DNA of 64,000 nt from Opitutia bacterium. GTDB taxonomy: Bacteria > Verrucomicrobiota > Verrucomicrobiia > Opitutales > Coraliomargaritaceae. This document shows positions 26,488-38,950 of this stretch, piece by piece. Location: the NCBI GenBank assembly GCA_029252625.1, contig JAQXBA010000125.1, positions 1 through 64,000 on the forward strand. The letters are read 5' to 3'. A program made the translations under genes and the position numbers. The notes below the pieces were generated by a model. The model worked only from the letters and a program-made list of their open reading frames with translations. It was not told the origin of the DNA and did not search any database. Position 1 is the first letter of the stretch. The number at the start of each line of letters is the position of its first letter.

Positions 26488-27558
26488 TTATCGGTAAAAT
26501 CCGCCGCCGAGTAGCGTTTCGCCGTTGTAGAATGCGATAATTTGGCCGGCTGCGAGCGCACGCTGCGGTTCGTCAAATACGACTGATGCAGTGTCGGCGC
26601 CGGTCGGCGTGTAAGTGATTTGTTGCGAAGCATCTCGGTAGCGCGGTTTCGCTAATAGCTTACAGGGCTCAGTGATGGGGTGATTCACGAAGCTGAGGCC
26701 ATAGACCTCGAATTCCTGGCCAAACAGGCCGGGAGAATCGGGCTGGTCGAAGCCGATGATTAGCTGGTTGCGATCCATATTGAAGCCGATCGCCACGTAG
26801 CACTCGTTATCGGTGTTGGACGGCACTCCGATCCAGCGCCGCTGGCCTAAAGTATAACGATGTAGCCCCTGATGCTGGCCGAGCACTTTGCCATCGACGT
26901 TGACGATGTCGCCTGGCTTATCCTCGATGTAATATTCAAGGAAGCGGTTGATATTCATATCGCCGAGAAAGCAGATGCCCTGGCTATCCTTCTTGTCGGC
27001 ATTGGGCAGTTTGTGTTGCACGGCGAGCTCTCGCACTGCCGGCTTCGTGAGTTCACCAACGGGGAAGATCGCGTGTTCGATCTGCTGCTGTTGCAGCATG
27101 GCAAGGAAGTAGGTCTGATCTTTGTTAGTATCGACTCCTGAAACCAGATCGAAGCGGCCGTCGCCGTTTTGACGTTTGCGCACATAATGACCAGTGGCCA
27201 GTGCATCAAACCCGCGATCAAGTGCATAATCTTGAAAAATGCCGAACTTCATTTCACGGTTGCACATAATATCTGGGTTCGGCGTGATTCCTTTTTGATA
27301 GCCTTCGACGAGGTAGTGGACGACATGTTCGCGGTATTCATTGACGAGGTTGACGATCTCAAAATCGATGGCGAGGTGCGCGGCGACCGCTCGAGCATCT
27401 TCGATGTCTTGCTGCGCTGGGCAATCGGCCAACGGCATTTCTTCATTCATCCATGTGCGAATGTAGGCACCGGACACCTCAAAGCCCTGCTGTTTAAGTA
27501 ACAGGGCGGCGACGGCGCTATCAACACCCCCAGATAAGGCTACCAGGATTTTTTTCAT
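26488..27558 (-). CDS. mnmA: tRNA-specific 2-thiouridylase MnmA
   Basis: Adds sulfur to U34 of the tRNAs for Lys, Glu and Gln. The 356-residue protein has the PP-loop [17 protein letters not shown], the catalytic cysteine in [13 protein letters not shown], the second redox cysteine in QGICFLGD and the family segment [10 protein letters not shown]. The ATG at 27558 fits the family start ([11 protein letters not shown]). An ATG 69 bases earlier adds an unconserved leader. It converges with the pilin cassette, leaving 18 bases between the stops. Confidence 0.95.
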   Translation of the reverse strand: MKKILVALSGGVDSAVAALLLKQQGFEVSGAYIRTWMNEEMPLADCPAQQDIEDARAVAAHLAIDFEIVNLVNEYREHVVHYLVEGYQKGITPNPDIMCNREMKFGIFQDYALDRGFDALATGHYVRKRQNGDGRFDLVSGVDTNKDQTYFLAMLQQQQIEHAIFPVGELTKPAVRELAVQHKLPNADKKDSQGICFLGDMNINRFLEYYIEDKPGDIVNVDGKVLGQHQGLHRYTLGQRRWIGVPSNTDNECYVAIGFNMDRNQLIIGFDQPDSPGLFGQEFEVYGLSFVNHPITEPCKLLAKPRYRDASQQITYTPTGADTASVVFDEPQRALAAGQIIAFYNGETLLGGGFYR

Positions 27559-27755
27559 CGTTGAAACAAAACGACAACAAAGCTTGGCGTCAATACGAGT
27601 CAAAGCACTTATAGTATCTATTAACACCTTGCCTAGTTTTGAATGACAAAATGGCTTTTAAGTATGAGGAACGCTCGATAGCCGAATGAAAGCTAATAGA
27701 ATACGGAATGAGTGTTGCTCTCCAATAAAATCTTATAGAATGATAAGCTTTATTT

Positions 27756-30191
27756 ATGACAAAAAAAGTCAAACACATCGCACATGCTTTCTGGATCTCA
27801 GATAATTCTGGATTGGTGATTTTAGCTTCAGATTGGGCAGGCACGACTACATTGCCCCCGCTATCTCTGGGACCCTCAGATATTAATCTCGGTGCATTAG
27901 AGCGCTTAAGCCCAGAAGAAACCGGGCGTTATTGTCGCTATTACCGCAACAAGCAGAGTTGGGTTTTTGCCATGCAGTCGAAGCGTTATCCGCAGTTGTT
28001 AGAACGTACGGTCCGTGTCTATCTTGCTGGTGAGTTCAATGAATGGAGTGAGGCAATCGGTAAGCCAGAGTGGGAGCTTACGCCATTGAGCAATGAAGCT
28101 GGTGCGACCTATGAAGTCAGCGTGCCAGTTAAGCACATACCTGAAGGGAAGTCCTTTAAATTCAAATTTGTCACGGAAAATGGTGACTGGTTCGACGTAC
28201 CTGACAGCGCGCCTAATTATGTGCGCTGCCCTGACGGTGTGACCAATTACGAGTTTCATCCTGAACAAACCGGCGAGCATATTTTTCGCTTTTATACGCC
28301 CGAGGGCTACACGCCGAAAGGTAATGAGAAAATCCTTTGGCGAGATGCCAAGCATGTGGAAACACATGAACTGCCACATACGCAGTTCTTAATCGCGTCA
28401 TCAACTGATCTACCCTTGGGTGTAATTGTTGAACAGGGCCGAACTACTTTTCGACTGTTTGCACCCCGGGCAAGTGAAGTTAAACTGGCTTATGGTCAAA
28501 AAGCAGACGAGTCCGATGTGGTCATAGTTCCGATGCACTGCGTGGATGGTGTCACTTGGGAAATTAATTTCGATAAGAGCTTAATTGGCAGCTATTATTC
28601 CTTTCGTGTGCTCGGCGAAAACCATGAAGGTACGTCCCACTTTGATCTAGATTTTGCAGTGCTTGATCCCTACGCCAAGGCATGCCTTGGTCATCGCGGC
28701 CCTGCAATGGTAGTCGATCCTGCGCGTTTGCAGAAGATCGAAACGCCCTATAAAGCACCGGCCTGGCATGATCTAGTAATTCTTGAAGGACACGTGCGCG
28801 ATTTGGCGGCTCACGCGCCGATCGAACTAACTACAGAAGAGCGTCGAGGCTATGCGGGGCTGCGTAAATGGCTTAAAGCTGAGGGCTCTTATTTACAGGA
28901 GATCGGTGTCAACGCGATTGAGCTGCAGCCGATTCAAGAGTTCGACAACCTCAGAAAGGAAGACTACCACTGGGGCTACATGACAGTGAACTACTTTTCC
29001 CCCGAGAGTAGCTATGCATTAGAGCCTGAGAAGGCTTCGCAAATCGAAGAGTTTCGCGGCTTAGTACAGGACTTTCATGACCAAAACATCTCGGTAATTA
29101 TTGATGTGGTTTATAATCACGTTGGTGAGCCAAACCATCTATTGTTTGTCGATAAATGCTACTATTTCCACATGGATGAGGCGAATGACTTAATGAATTG
29201 GAGTGGCTGCGGCAACGATTTACGCTGCGATACGCCAATGGCACGCCGACTCATTATAGAAAGTTTAACACATTTGATTGAGACCTACGATGTTGACGGC
29301 TTCCGTTTTGATCTAGCTGAGCTGATCGGAATAGAGGTGTTACGCGAAATCGAAATCGAGCTAAAAAAAGTGAAACCTTCAGTCATTTTGATTGCTGAGC
29401 CATGGAGTTTCCGTGGCCACATTCAAGAAGAATTGAAAGAAACTGGTTTTGCTTCTTGGAACGACGGCTTTCGTGAATCAATTGCGGATTACGTTTGCGG
29501 AGAAGGGAATCAAGATTCGATCCAGTATTTCTTAGCTGGCTCCCCATCGAGCAGTCGCTTTGCGGCGCAGACAATCAATTACACTGAGTCGCATGACGAC
29601 CAATGCTGGATGGATCGTATTACCGAACGCGCAGAGCAGGATGGCACCGATCCGACACTGCTAGACCGCCGTCGCACACATTTGATGGCCGCGGTACTGT
29701 TTGCCTCGCTCGGCGTACCAATGCTCGCTGAAGGACAGGACTTTATGCGATCGAAGCTTGGCATTTCAAATACCTATCAGCGCGGCGACGTTAATGCGCT
29801 CGATTACAATCGTCGCTTGGTTTACTCTGGCACACATGCCTATTTTCGCAATTGGATCGCATTTCGCCTGTCGGCACTGGGAAAAGCATTCCGCCATGAT
29901 GGGGCGCTGCAGGCCGGCTACCTCAAATTCTTCGTTGCCGAGGGCTCAAGTGCGACGGTCGCAATTTATAATGCGGACCGCAGTATTGATGCGCCGATGT
30001 TGATTTTCGCGGTTAATCCGCATTTGGAATATGCCAATATTATTTGTGATGTGGATTGCCTTGAAAGTGCACTTCAAATCGCAGATCATGAACGCTTCAA
30101 AGTGACTGGATTGGTCTCCGCACGCATCCCACTGGGAAACAAGACAGTGCACATCCCGCCACTCGGTTGCGGCCTTTGGTTGGTGCAATAA
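27756..30191 (+). CDS. GH13 family alpha-glucan hydrolase with N-terminal carbohydrate-binding domains
   Basis: An 811-residue cytoplasmic glycoside hydrolase with no signal peptide. After about 85 residues of unknown type comes a CBM48/CBM20-like domain ([12 protein letters not shown] to about 165), then a second E-set domain (about 205-300). The catalytic barrel shows the four GH13 regions: DVVYNHVGE (about 449), GFRFDLAEL with the nucleophile aspartate (about 518), the acid/base glutamate in IAEPWSF (about 547), and TESHDDQ (about 611). The layout resembles glycogen debranching enzymes and pullulanases acting on alpha-1,6 links. With malQ in the window, a role in storage-glucan breakdown is likely. 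Exact specificity, for example isoamylase or amylase, cannot be told from motifs alone. Confidence 0.88.
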   Translation: MTKKVKHIAHAFWISDNSGLVILASDWAGTTTLPPLSLGPSDINLGALERLSPEETGRYCRYYRNKQSWVFAMQSKRYPQLLERTVRVYLAGEFNEWSEAIGKPEWELTPLSNEAGATYEVSVPVKHIPEGKSFKFKFVTENGDWFDVPDSAPNYVRCPDGVTNYEFHPEQTGEHIFRFYTPEGYTPKGNEKILWRDAKHVETHELPHTQFLIASSTDLPLGVIVEQGRTTFRLFAPRASEVKLAYGQKADESDVVIVPMHCVDGVTWEINFDKSLIGSYYSFRVLGENHEGTSHFDLDFAVLDPYAKACLGHRGPAMVVDPARLQKIETPYKAPAWHDLVILEGHVRDLAAHAPIELTTEERRGYAGLRKWLKAEGSYLQEIGVNAIELQPIQEFDNLRKEDYHWGYMTVNYFSPESSYALEPEKASQIEEFRGLVQDFHDQNISVIIDVVYNHVGEPNHLLFVDKCYYFHMDEANDLMNWSGCGNDLRCDTPMARRLIIESLTHLIETYDVDGFRFDLAELIGIEVLREIEIELKKVKPSVILIAEPWSFRGHIQEELKETGFASWNDGFRESIADYVCGEGNQDSIQYFLAGSPSSSRFAAQTINYTESHDDQCWMDRITERAEQDGTDPTLLDRRRTHLMAAVLFASLGVPMLAEGQDFMRSKLGISNTYQRGDVNALDYNRRLVYSGTHAYFRNWIAFRLSALGKAFRHDGALQAGYLKFFVAEGSSATVAIYNADRSIDAPMLIFAVNPHLEYANIICDVDCLESALQIADHERFKVTGLVSARIPLGNKTVHIPPLGCGLWLVQ

Positions 30192-30367
30192 GTAGTTCTC
30201 AGTTTGATCAACAACGAGGTTCTTCGCCAATGAAAGGGAAAGGAGTTTGGACGACCCGCCCACAGCATCTATCATTTTTCAATGAAGGCGAGTCGCTCTC
30301 ACTCCTTTGATATGACTCACTAACTAATCTTGTGCCACGCGAATAGCACTCCGCTTATGCGAACAAC

Positions 30368-30403
30368 AAAAAAGCCCTGTCACGCATGATCGCGTAACAG
30401 GGC
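30368..30403 (-). terminator. Strong terminator of the desaturase gene
   Basis: GCCCTGTCACGC and GCGTAACAGGGC form a 12-bp stem with one mismatch around ATGATC. Read on the minus strand it is followed by six T bases. It begins about 40 bases after the desaturase stop codon. Confidence 0.9.
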
Positions 30404-30439
30404 CTATCGTTAATAAAAGATGGAGCGTATTTCGTCCGA

Positions 30440-31540
30440 CTAGTGAGCCAAGTCGTATTGCATGCTCGCCTGCTTAGTCAGCGCAATCCATTCATTCCAA
30501 GTGACTTTGAGAGAGGCACGTAGCTCTTTCATCTCCTTTTGGATCGTCTTGCTCTGCTCGTCGCTGGCTTGTTTTAGCTCACGCGCCTGCAGCATAATCT
30601 CAGCAGCCTTCGCTTCGAACACAGCAGAGACTTCTTCGAGCTTTGCTTTGAGTTCTGCGGCCACGGCATCCATCTCTTCTTCGAGATGCGCGATGATCAT
30701 CTTCTTGTCCTTCAGCACCAGTGCCTTTTGCAGGGTGAGCTCATTAATGACGCGTAGCTTGTCGGCCATACCGAGTTTGGAGGCGAGCCAGATCGTCCAC
30801 TTCGAAGGATCGAAGTGATACCAGCGGATGCCGTTGCGATAATCTGCGGCAAAAGCGTGGTGGTAGTTGTGGTAACCCTCACCAAAGGTAAGTAGTGCTA
30901 GAAGAACGTTGTCCACTGCGCTCAATTCGCGAGCATATGTCTTCGAGCCGATCGTGTGGCACAATGAATTGATAAACCAGGTGCTATGGTGAATCATTGC
31001 GATGCGTAAGAGCACTCCGAAGTAGAACGAGGCGAGTGGCCCGACCAGCAGGCAGCCGATACCGAATAAGGCAAGGTTTACGCCCGCGACAAATACACCA
31101 TAATAGCGATCTTGTAGGACCACGCGCGGATTCTTCAGCAAGTCTGTGACCAGAGATGCATCATAATTACGCTGGTAGTCGAAAAGCCAGAGCACGTGTG
31201 CATACCAAAATCCCTTTTTGATCGAGTAGGGGTCCTTGTCCGTATCCACATGGTTGTGATGGATGCGGTGATCGTGTGACCACTTAAGTGCTGACATCTC
31301 CAGGGAAAGGGCTGAGCCCAGTAAGACGCACCATTCGAAAAAGGCACTAGCCGAATAGGCCTTATGGGCGTACAGACGATGGTAGCCGACGGTGATCGAC
31401 ATGCCGCCGATAAGATAAGTGACAAGAAATAATATTATAGCGGGCCAACTAAGCACTGCGATCGCAGCAGGAATCAATACTACTAACAATAGGTGATAGA
31501 AGACGATGAACAAAAATATGTCCCAATTTTTAATTTTCAT
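30440..31540 (-). CDS. Acyl-CoA/acyl-lipid delta-9 desaturase with C-terminal coiled coil
   Basis: A 366-residue membrane di-iron desaturase. Histidine boxes are HRLYAH (54-59), HDHRIHH (89-95) and HNYHH (224-228), with membrane segments at about 8-30, 34-52, 68-82 and 150-180. It would introduce a double bond in fatty acyl chains. Family members normally end shortly after the third box domain, near residue 265. Here a further 100 residues follow (about 265-350), charged and rich in A, E, K and L with heptad-like spacing, predicted as a long coiled coil. This may drive oligomerisation or bind a partner such as an electron donor. The gene stands alone with its own terminator. Confidence 0.92.
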   Translation of the reverse strand: MKIKNWDIFLFIVFYHLLLVVLIPAAIAVLSWPAIILFLVTYLIGGMSITVGYHRLYAHKAYSASAFFEWCVLLGSALSLEMSALKWSHDHRIHHNHVDTDKDPYSIKKGFWYAHVLWLFDYQRNYDASLVTDLLKNPRVVLQDRYYGVFVAGVNLALFGIGCLLVGPLASFYFGVLLRIAMIHHSTWFINSLCHTIGSKTYARELSAVDNVLLALLTFGEGYHNYHHAFAADYRNGIRWYHFDPSKWTIWLASKLGMADKLRVINELTLQKALVLKDKKMIIAHLEEEMDAVAAELKAKLEEVSAVFEAKAAEIMLQARELKQASDEQSKTIQKEMKELRASLKVTWNEWIALTKQASMQYDLAH

Positions 31541-32947
<1,407 letters not shown>

Positions 32948-32975
32948 GAACTTGTTAATCACATCTTGATTTTCT

Positions 32976-33035
32976 GGCCGCCGCGCAGGTTTCCCATTGT
33001 GCGGATCCTCTGTTGTGGCGGCCTTTTTCTTTTTT
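32976..33035 (+). terminator. Branched terminator or attenuator between gap and pgk
   Basis: GGCCGCC (32976-32982) and GGCGGCC (33017-33023) form an outer stem, followed by T5-C-T6. Inside, CCGCGCA and TGTGCGG can form another hairpin overlapping the outer arm by two bases, so two alternative folds exist. It would end the gap message or reduce expression of pgk. Confidence 0.75.
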
Positions 33036-33078
33036 AACACTAGGATCATTGCTTTGCCATCTGCGGCAGGCCTTAGTC

Positions 33079-33105
33079 CTAATTCGTAATTTCTAATTCG
33101 TAATT
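33079..33105 (+). repeat. Tandem CTAATTCGTAATT repeat before pgk
   Basis: Two identical 13-base units (33079-33091 and 33093-33105) lie in tandem with one base between, eight bases before the pgk ATG. They fill the leader where a ribosome-binding site would normally be. Confidence 0.6.
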
Positions 33106-33113
33106 CAATTACT

Positions 33114-34307
33114 ATGGCTACTAAATCCATCAAAGACGCCGATCTTTCCGGCAAACGCGTATTTGTCCGTTGTGACTTCAATGTCCCTCTGACAGACGGT
33201 GTGATCTCCGACGATTCCCGTATCGTTGCAGCGCTGCCTACGATCCAAAACCTCATCGCTCAAGGCGCGAAAGTCATCCTTTCCAGTCACCTAGGTCGCC
33301 CTAAAGGCGAAAAGAACGCGAAATACACACTCGCTCCTGTTGCTGAAGCACTCGCTGCTCAGCTCGGTCAACCCGTGACATTCATCGAAGACTGCATCGG
33401 CGAAGAAGTTGAAGCCGAAGTCGCAAAGCTCGGCGACGGCGAAGTCGCACTCCTCGAAAACGTTCGCTTCTACCAAGGCGAGACAGACAACGATCCAGAA
33501 TTTGCTGCATCGCTTGCGAAGCTTGCTGACGCATTCGTCAACGATGCATTCGGTACCGCGCACCGCGCACACGCATCCACTGCAGGTGTTGCAAAATTCC
33601 TTTCACCTTGCGTTTGCGGCCTTCTCATCGAGAAAGAGCTCGCATACCTCGGCGAAAAGACCAACAGCCCTGAGCGCCCGCTCACTGTGATCCTCGGCGG
33701 AGCTAAGGTTTCCGATAAGATCAAAGTGATCGATACGCTACTGGAGAAGGCGGACACCATCATCATCGGCGGTGGCATGGCTTACACATTTAAATTGGCC
33801 TTGGGGCAAACCGTAGGGGATTCGCTTAGCGAGCCTGATTTCGTTTCAACTGCGAAAGCAGCACTCGCCAAGGCGAAAGAGAAGGGCGTTAAGTTCCTAC
33901 TTCCAGTGGATAATATGGTCGTCAAAGGTCTTGATTTCGGCGCAGGCACATTTGCGGATAGCAAAGTGGTTGAAGGCAGCATTCCAGACGGCTGGGAAGG
34001 GGTTGATATCGGCCCGAAGAGTATCGAGCTGTTCAATGCTGAAGTGAAAAACGCCAAGACTGTTCTCTGGAACGGACCTATGGGTATCTTCGAAATCGAA
34101 GCCTGCAACAAGGGCACATTCGCAGTCGCCAAGACCATCGCGGATTCCGACGCATGCTCCATCATCGGTGGCGGTGATTCCGTGAAAGCTATTAAAATGG
34201 CTGGCTACGGTGACCAAGTTACATTCATGAGCACTGGTGGTGGCGCTTCTCTCGAGTTCCTCGAAGGAAAAGAGCTACCAGGTGTATCAGCACTCGACCA
34301 AGCTTAA
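33114..34307 (+). CDS. pgk: Phosphoglycerate kinase
   Basis: Makes ATP from 1,3-bisphosphoglycerate. The 397-residue protein has VFVRCDFNVPL, SHLGRPKG, ENVRFYQGE, FVNDAFGTAHRAHAS, the VILGGAKVSDKI segment and the nucleotide-binding IIGGGDSVKA plus FMSTGGGASLEFLEG at the end. Length is standard. It is between gap and tpiA, 40 bases before tpiA, so pgk-tpiA are cotranscribed. The ATG is preceded by an AT-rich tandem repeat and no Shine-Dalgarno motif. Confidence 0.97.
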   Translation: MATKSIKDADLSGKRVFVRCDFNVPLTDGVISDDSRIVAALPTIQNLIAQGAKVILSSHLGRPKGEKNAKYTLAPVAEALAAQLGQPVTFIEDCIGEEVEAEVAKLGDGEVALLENVRFYQGETDNDPEFAASLAKLADAFVNDAFGTAHRAHASTAGVAKFLSPCVCGLLIEKELAYLGEKTNSPERPLTVILGGAKVSDKIKVIDTLLEKADTIIIGGGMAYTFKLALGQTVGDSLSEPDFVSTAKAALAKAKEKGVKFLLPVDNMVVKGLDFGAGTFADSKVVEGSIPDGWEGVDIGPKSIELFNAEVKNAKTVLWNGPMGIFEIEACNKGTFAVAKTIADSDACSIIGGGDSVKAIKMAGYGDQVTFMSTGGGASLEFLEGKELPGVSALDQA

Positions 34308-34347
34308 ACTAACTTCTATCTCCTGAATTCTAAATTCTTTAAAAACT

Positions 34348-35127
34348 ATGAGTAAATCATCACGTAAATACCTCATTGCAGGTAACTGGAAAATGAACTT
34401 GAACTCTGCAGAAGGCGCAGAGCTCGCTAAAGACGTTGTCAGCATCGTTGGCCCACAAACAGACGTAGCCGTCTGTGTGTGCCCAACTTTCACTACACTG
34501 GAGTCCGTCTCCAAGGTCGTGAACGAGTCCAACGTTCAACTCGGTGCGCAAAACATGAGCTTCGAAGCTTCTGGTGCATACACAGGTGAGATCTCTGCTG
34601 AGATGCTTCGTCACCTGTTCTGCAACTTCGTCATCCTCGGTCACTCCGAGCGCCGCGAATACTTCGGTGAAACCGACGCAATCGTAAACAAGAAGACAAT
34701 CGCTGCACTTGCAGCAAACTTGAAGCCAATCGTCTGCATCGGTGAAACACTTGATGAGCGTGAAGCTGGTAAGGTTAACGAAGTCATCAAGACTCAACTC
34801 GAAGGCGCACTCGTCGGTGTGACTGCAGACGCTGCTGATACATTGGTAGTTGCATACGAGCCAGTCTGGGCGATTGGCACAGGCAAGACTGCGACACCCG
34901 AAATGGCCGAAGAAGTGCACGCGGAAATTCGTCGCCTCCTCGCTGGCCTTATCGGCACAGAAGCCGCAGAGAAGGTGCGTATCCTTTATGGAGGTTCCAT
35001 GAAGCCAGCCAATGCACCTGAGCTTCTCGCTCAAAATAACATCGACGGTGGTCTTATTGGCGGCGCAGCACTAAAGGCCAACGACTTTGCTGGTATCATC
35101 GAAGCAGCTGTCGAGCTCTCTAAGTAG
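34348..35127 (+). CDS. tpiA: Triosephosphate isomerase
   Basis: Interconverts dihydroxyacetone phosphate and glyceraldehyde-3-phosphate. The 259-residue barrel has AGNWKMN (substrate lysine), the electrophilic histidine in ILGHSERREYF, the catalytic glutamate in VVAYEPVWAIGTGKTATPE and the phosphate loop YGGSMKPAN, then DGGLIGGAALK. No secG follows, unlike many genomes. A strong terminator lies 26 bases after the stop codon. Confidence 0.97.
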   Translation: MSKSSRKYLIAGNWKMNLNSAEGAELAKDVVSIVGPQTDVAVCVCPTFTTLESVSKVVNESNVQLGAQNMSFEASGAYTGEISAEMLRHLFCNFVILGHSERREYFGETDAIVNKKTIAALAANLKPIVCIGETLDEREAGKVNEVIKTQLEGALVGVTADAADTLVVAYEPVWAIGTGKTATPEMAEEVHAEIRRLLAGLIGTEAAEKVRILYGGSMKPANAPELLAQNNIDGGLIGGAALKANDFAGIIEAAVELSK

Positions 35128-35152
35128 TCGTTTTCGAGTACAAACTTTCACC

Positions 35153-35182
35153 AGCCGGAGCAGAAACGCTCCGGCTTTTTTT
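35153..35182 (+). terminator. Terminator of the pgk-tpiA transcript
   Basis: A perfect 9-bp stem AGCCGGAGC/GCTCCGGCT with a 6-base loop (AGAAAC) is followed by seven T bases. Confidence 0.95.
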
Positions 35183-35239
35183 GGTTCATCCTCGATTAGC
35201 GAAAAGGTATAGCAAGTAAACGGACTTAAAGCAGGTCGA

Positions 35240-35718
35240 ATGATGTTGGGTGTGTTGCTAGAACTCGCGGGGGAGGAGACGACTGTGATGTTGATTTCGT
35301 GAACTCGTGGGACGATGTGCCAGGTGAAGATAGCCAGCACCCCAAAGGGCAAGGCGGTTAAAATTGTGGCACCTTTGTTGAGCACAATGCCGCATGATAT
35401 TCCAGTGAAAGTAATCTTTATGCAACGTGATGCTCGTGAAGTGATTGATTCGCAGCGCACAATGCTTGAGCGAGACGGTAAGCAAGGTGCGGCGGTTGAT
35501 GATCGCGCAGTCGCGCAGGTTTATGCGGCGCAGCTTGAAGCTGTGGGTCGGCGTATTGTTGAAGCGTACCCTAAATGGAGCTATTGGCAGTGGACTTTGT
35601 TGACGCAGTTAATCAACCCGCTGGCGTGTCAAATTCTGTGAATGCCTTCCTTGGAGGATCTCTCGACGAAGCGAAGATGGCATCCGTAGACGATAAGCGA
35701 CTCTATCGATCTAAATAA
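35240..35718 (+). pseudogene. Remnant of a sulfotransferase-family gene
   Basis: Pieces of one sulfotransferase-like protein lie in different frames. An N-terminal scrap MMLGVLLELAG (35240) recalls the region after the PAPS-binding loop. A main open part at 35315-35641 contains KGKAVKIVAPLL and VKVIFMQRDAREVIDSQRTM, which match the core and 3'-phosphate-binding part of this family. After about 35575 the reading continues in another frame as ELLAVDFVDAVNQP and NAFLGGSLDEAKMAS, ending LYRSK at 35718, which is the usual family C-terminus. The P-loop start is missing. At least two frameshifts and a 5' truncation make it non-functional. It sits directly after tpiA without a credible promoter. Confidence 0.72.
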
Positions 35719-36024
35719 AGAGTTGAAATACGAAATTTAGATCTATTCGCAAAGAGGCCCGTATTTAAATTAGTTAATACCAATGAGCTATCGATTCACA
35801 TCAGAGCCCGACGAATCGCCGCAGAGCTTTTAAAATCAACTTCTCCGCACGATTAGTCCTTGGTGTGGGTTATTCGTCGTACCAGTAGGACTCCGTTCAG
35901 ACCACCGATGGAGTGGCCGTCCTTTGGGCAAAGCGGTTCGACCGCTTTCTGGTTGATTCCTAGAGCGAGAACGCCAAGTTTCTTTTTTTTCAATAAAGAC
36001 AACCACACACGACACTTATACTTT
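35719..36024. other. Intergenic region upstream of fabD with two hairpins
   Basis: About 300 bases without a gene. GATCTAAAT (35708-35716) and ATTTAGATC (35735-35743) form an inverted repeat across the pseudogene end. AAAGCGGT-TCG-ACCGCTTT at 35930-35948 is a compact perfect hairpin in the fabD leader. A run of eight T bases occurs near 35985. No promoter pair was recognised. Confidence 0.5.
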
Positions 36025-36930
36025 ATGGCAACAGGACTTCTTTTTTCCGGGCAAGGCGCACAATTCGTGGGCATGGGCCGTTCTCTTTATGAGAGCTCTG
36101 CAATCGCTAGATCCCTCTATGATGAGGCCAACGAAATCCTTGGCTGGGATCTCAAAACACTTTGCTTCGAAGGCCCCGATGAGGCGCTGACCGAAACAAA
36201 GGTCTGCCAGCCAGCCCTTTATGTGCAAGGCTATGCACTTTTTAGTATTTTAAAGGACGCTGGCAAACTCGAGGATGTGACTGCTGCCTGTGGCTTGAGC
36301 CTCGGTGAGCTGACTGCACTGGCAGCAGCGGGCGTGTTTGATTTCGCCACCGGCCTTAAGCTGGTGGCAGAGCGTGGGCGCTTGATGCAGCTCGCTTGCG
36401 ACGCGACCAAGGGTGGCATGGCTGCCGTAATCGGTGGCACACATGAGGATGTGCAAACATTTTGTGATGAGTTCGACATCGAGATCGCTAACCTCAACTG
36501 CCCAGGGCAAATCGTCATTTCTGGTGACAATGTGAAGGTGCTCGAAGCAGTTGCAGCTTCCAAGGGACGTTTCAAGCTCTGCAAGCCACTCAATGTGGCA
36601 GGTGCCTATCACAGTAAATTGATGATGTCGGCACGTGATGCCTTTGCTGAATTTATCAAAGACTTCGACTTCAAAGCACCTGAAATCGCAGTTTACACCA
36701 ATGTCACCGGTGAGCGCATCAGCGCTCCGCAGGCAATTAAGGATGCATTGGTGGCGCAGGTCGTGTCTTCGGTGCGTTTCGAGGATGACCTTTGCAATAT
36801 GGCTGCCGAAAACGACTTGAGCGACTTCTACGAGTGTGGCCCGGGCAAGGTGCTCGCTGGTTTCGCAAAGCGCATCGACCGTTCCCTCAACATCACTTCG
36901 GTGTCTGAGTTCAGCGATTTATCAGGGTAG
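36025..36930 (+). CDS. fabD: Malonyl-CoA:ACP transacylase
   Basis: Loads malonyl onto acyl carrier protein for fatty acid synthesis. The 301-residue protein has FSGQGAQFVGMG, the active-site serine in CGLSLGELTAL (GxSxG), the arginine in AERGRLMQ, and the catalytic histidine in VAGAYHSKLM. The ATG at 36025 fits the family start (ATGLLFSGQGAQ). An earlier in-frame start would add 55 unconserved residues read through the leader. Other fab genes are not adjacent. A terminator hairpin follows the stop by about 47 bases. Confidence 0.95.
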   Translation: MATGLLFSGQGAQFVGMGRSLYESSAIARSLYDEANEILGWDLKTLCFEGPDEALTETKVCQPALYVQGYALFSILKDAGKLEDVTAACGLSLGELTALAAAGVFDFATGLKLVAERGRLMQLACDATKGGMAAVIGGTHEDVQTFCDEFDIEIANLNCPGQIVISGDNVKVLEAVAASKGRFKLCKPLNVAGAYHSKLMMSARDAFAEFIKDFDFKAPEIAVYTNVTGERISAPQAIKDALVAQVVSSVRFEDDLCNMAAENDLSDFYECGPGKVLAGFAKRIDRSLNITSVSEFSDLSG

Positions 36931-36976
36931 TTTTTGAGATGGTGATCCCTGAGATCGCCACAATCTGGAACCATTT

Positions 36977-37008
36977 GAAGCGCGGACCTCACAGTCCGCG
37001 CTTCTTTG
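36977..37008 (+). terminator. Terminator-like hairpin after fabD
   Basis: GAAGCGCGGAC (36977-36987) pairs perfectly with GTCCGCGCTTC (36994-37004) around CTCACA. Only TTT follows directly, so termination strength is moderate. Confidence 0.7.
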
Positions 37009-37071
37009 CTGTATTTCGACGTTGAAGTTTTCTCAAAGCACGCGATCTTAACGCGCTTCCTGCCTTTTTAC

Positions 37072-38883
<1,812 letters not shown>

Positions 38884-38950
38884 GCATCGTTCAACATTGA
38901 CCTAGGTTCGCCGGAGATGGCGCAGCAATATTTGAGTCCCCCCAATATCC

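Noticed and set aside
34360-35034. Long open frame of 224 codons opposite tpiA
   Set aside because: It lies antisense to an unambiguous tpiA and arises from that gene's strong codon bias. Its translation has no family features.
35860-36024. Longer fabD start
   Set aside because: It would read through a hairpin and a T-run, and adds residues absent from the family.
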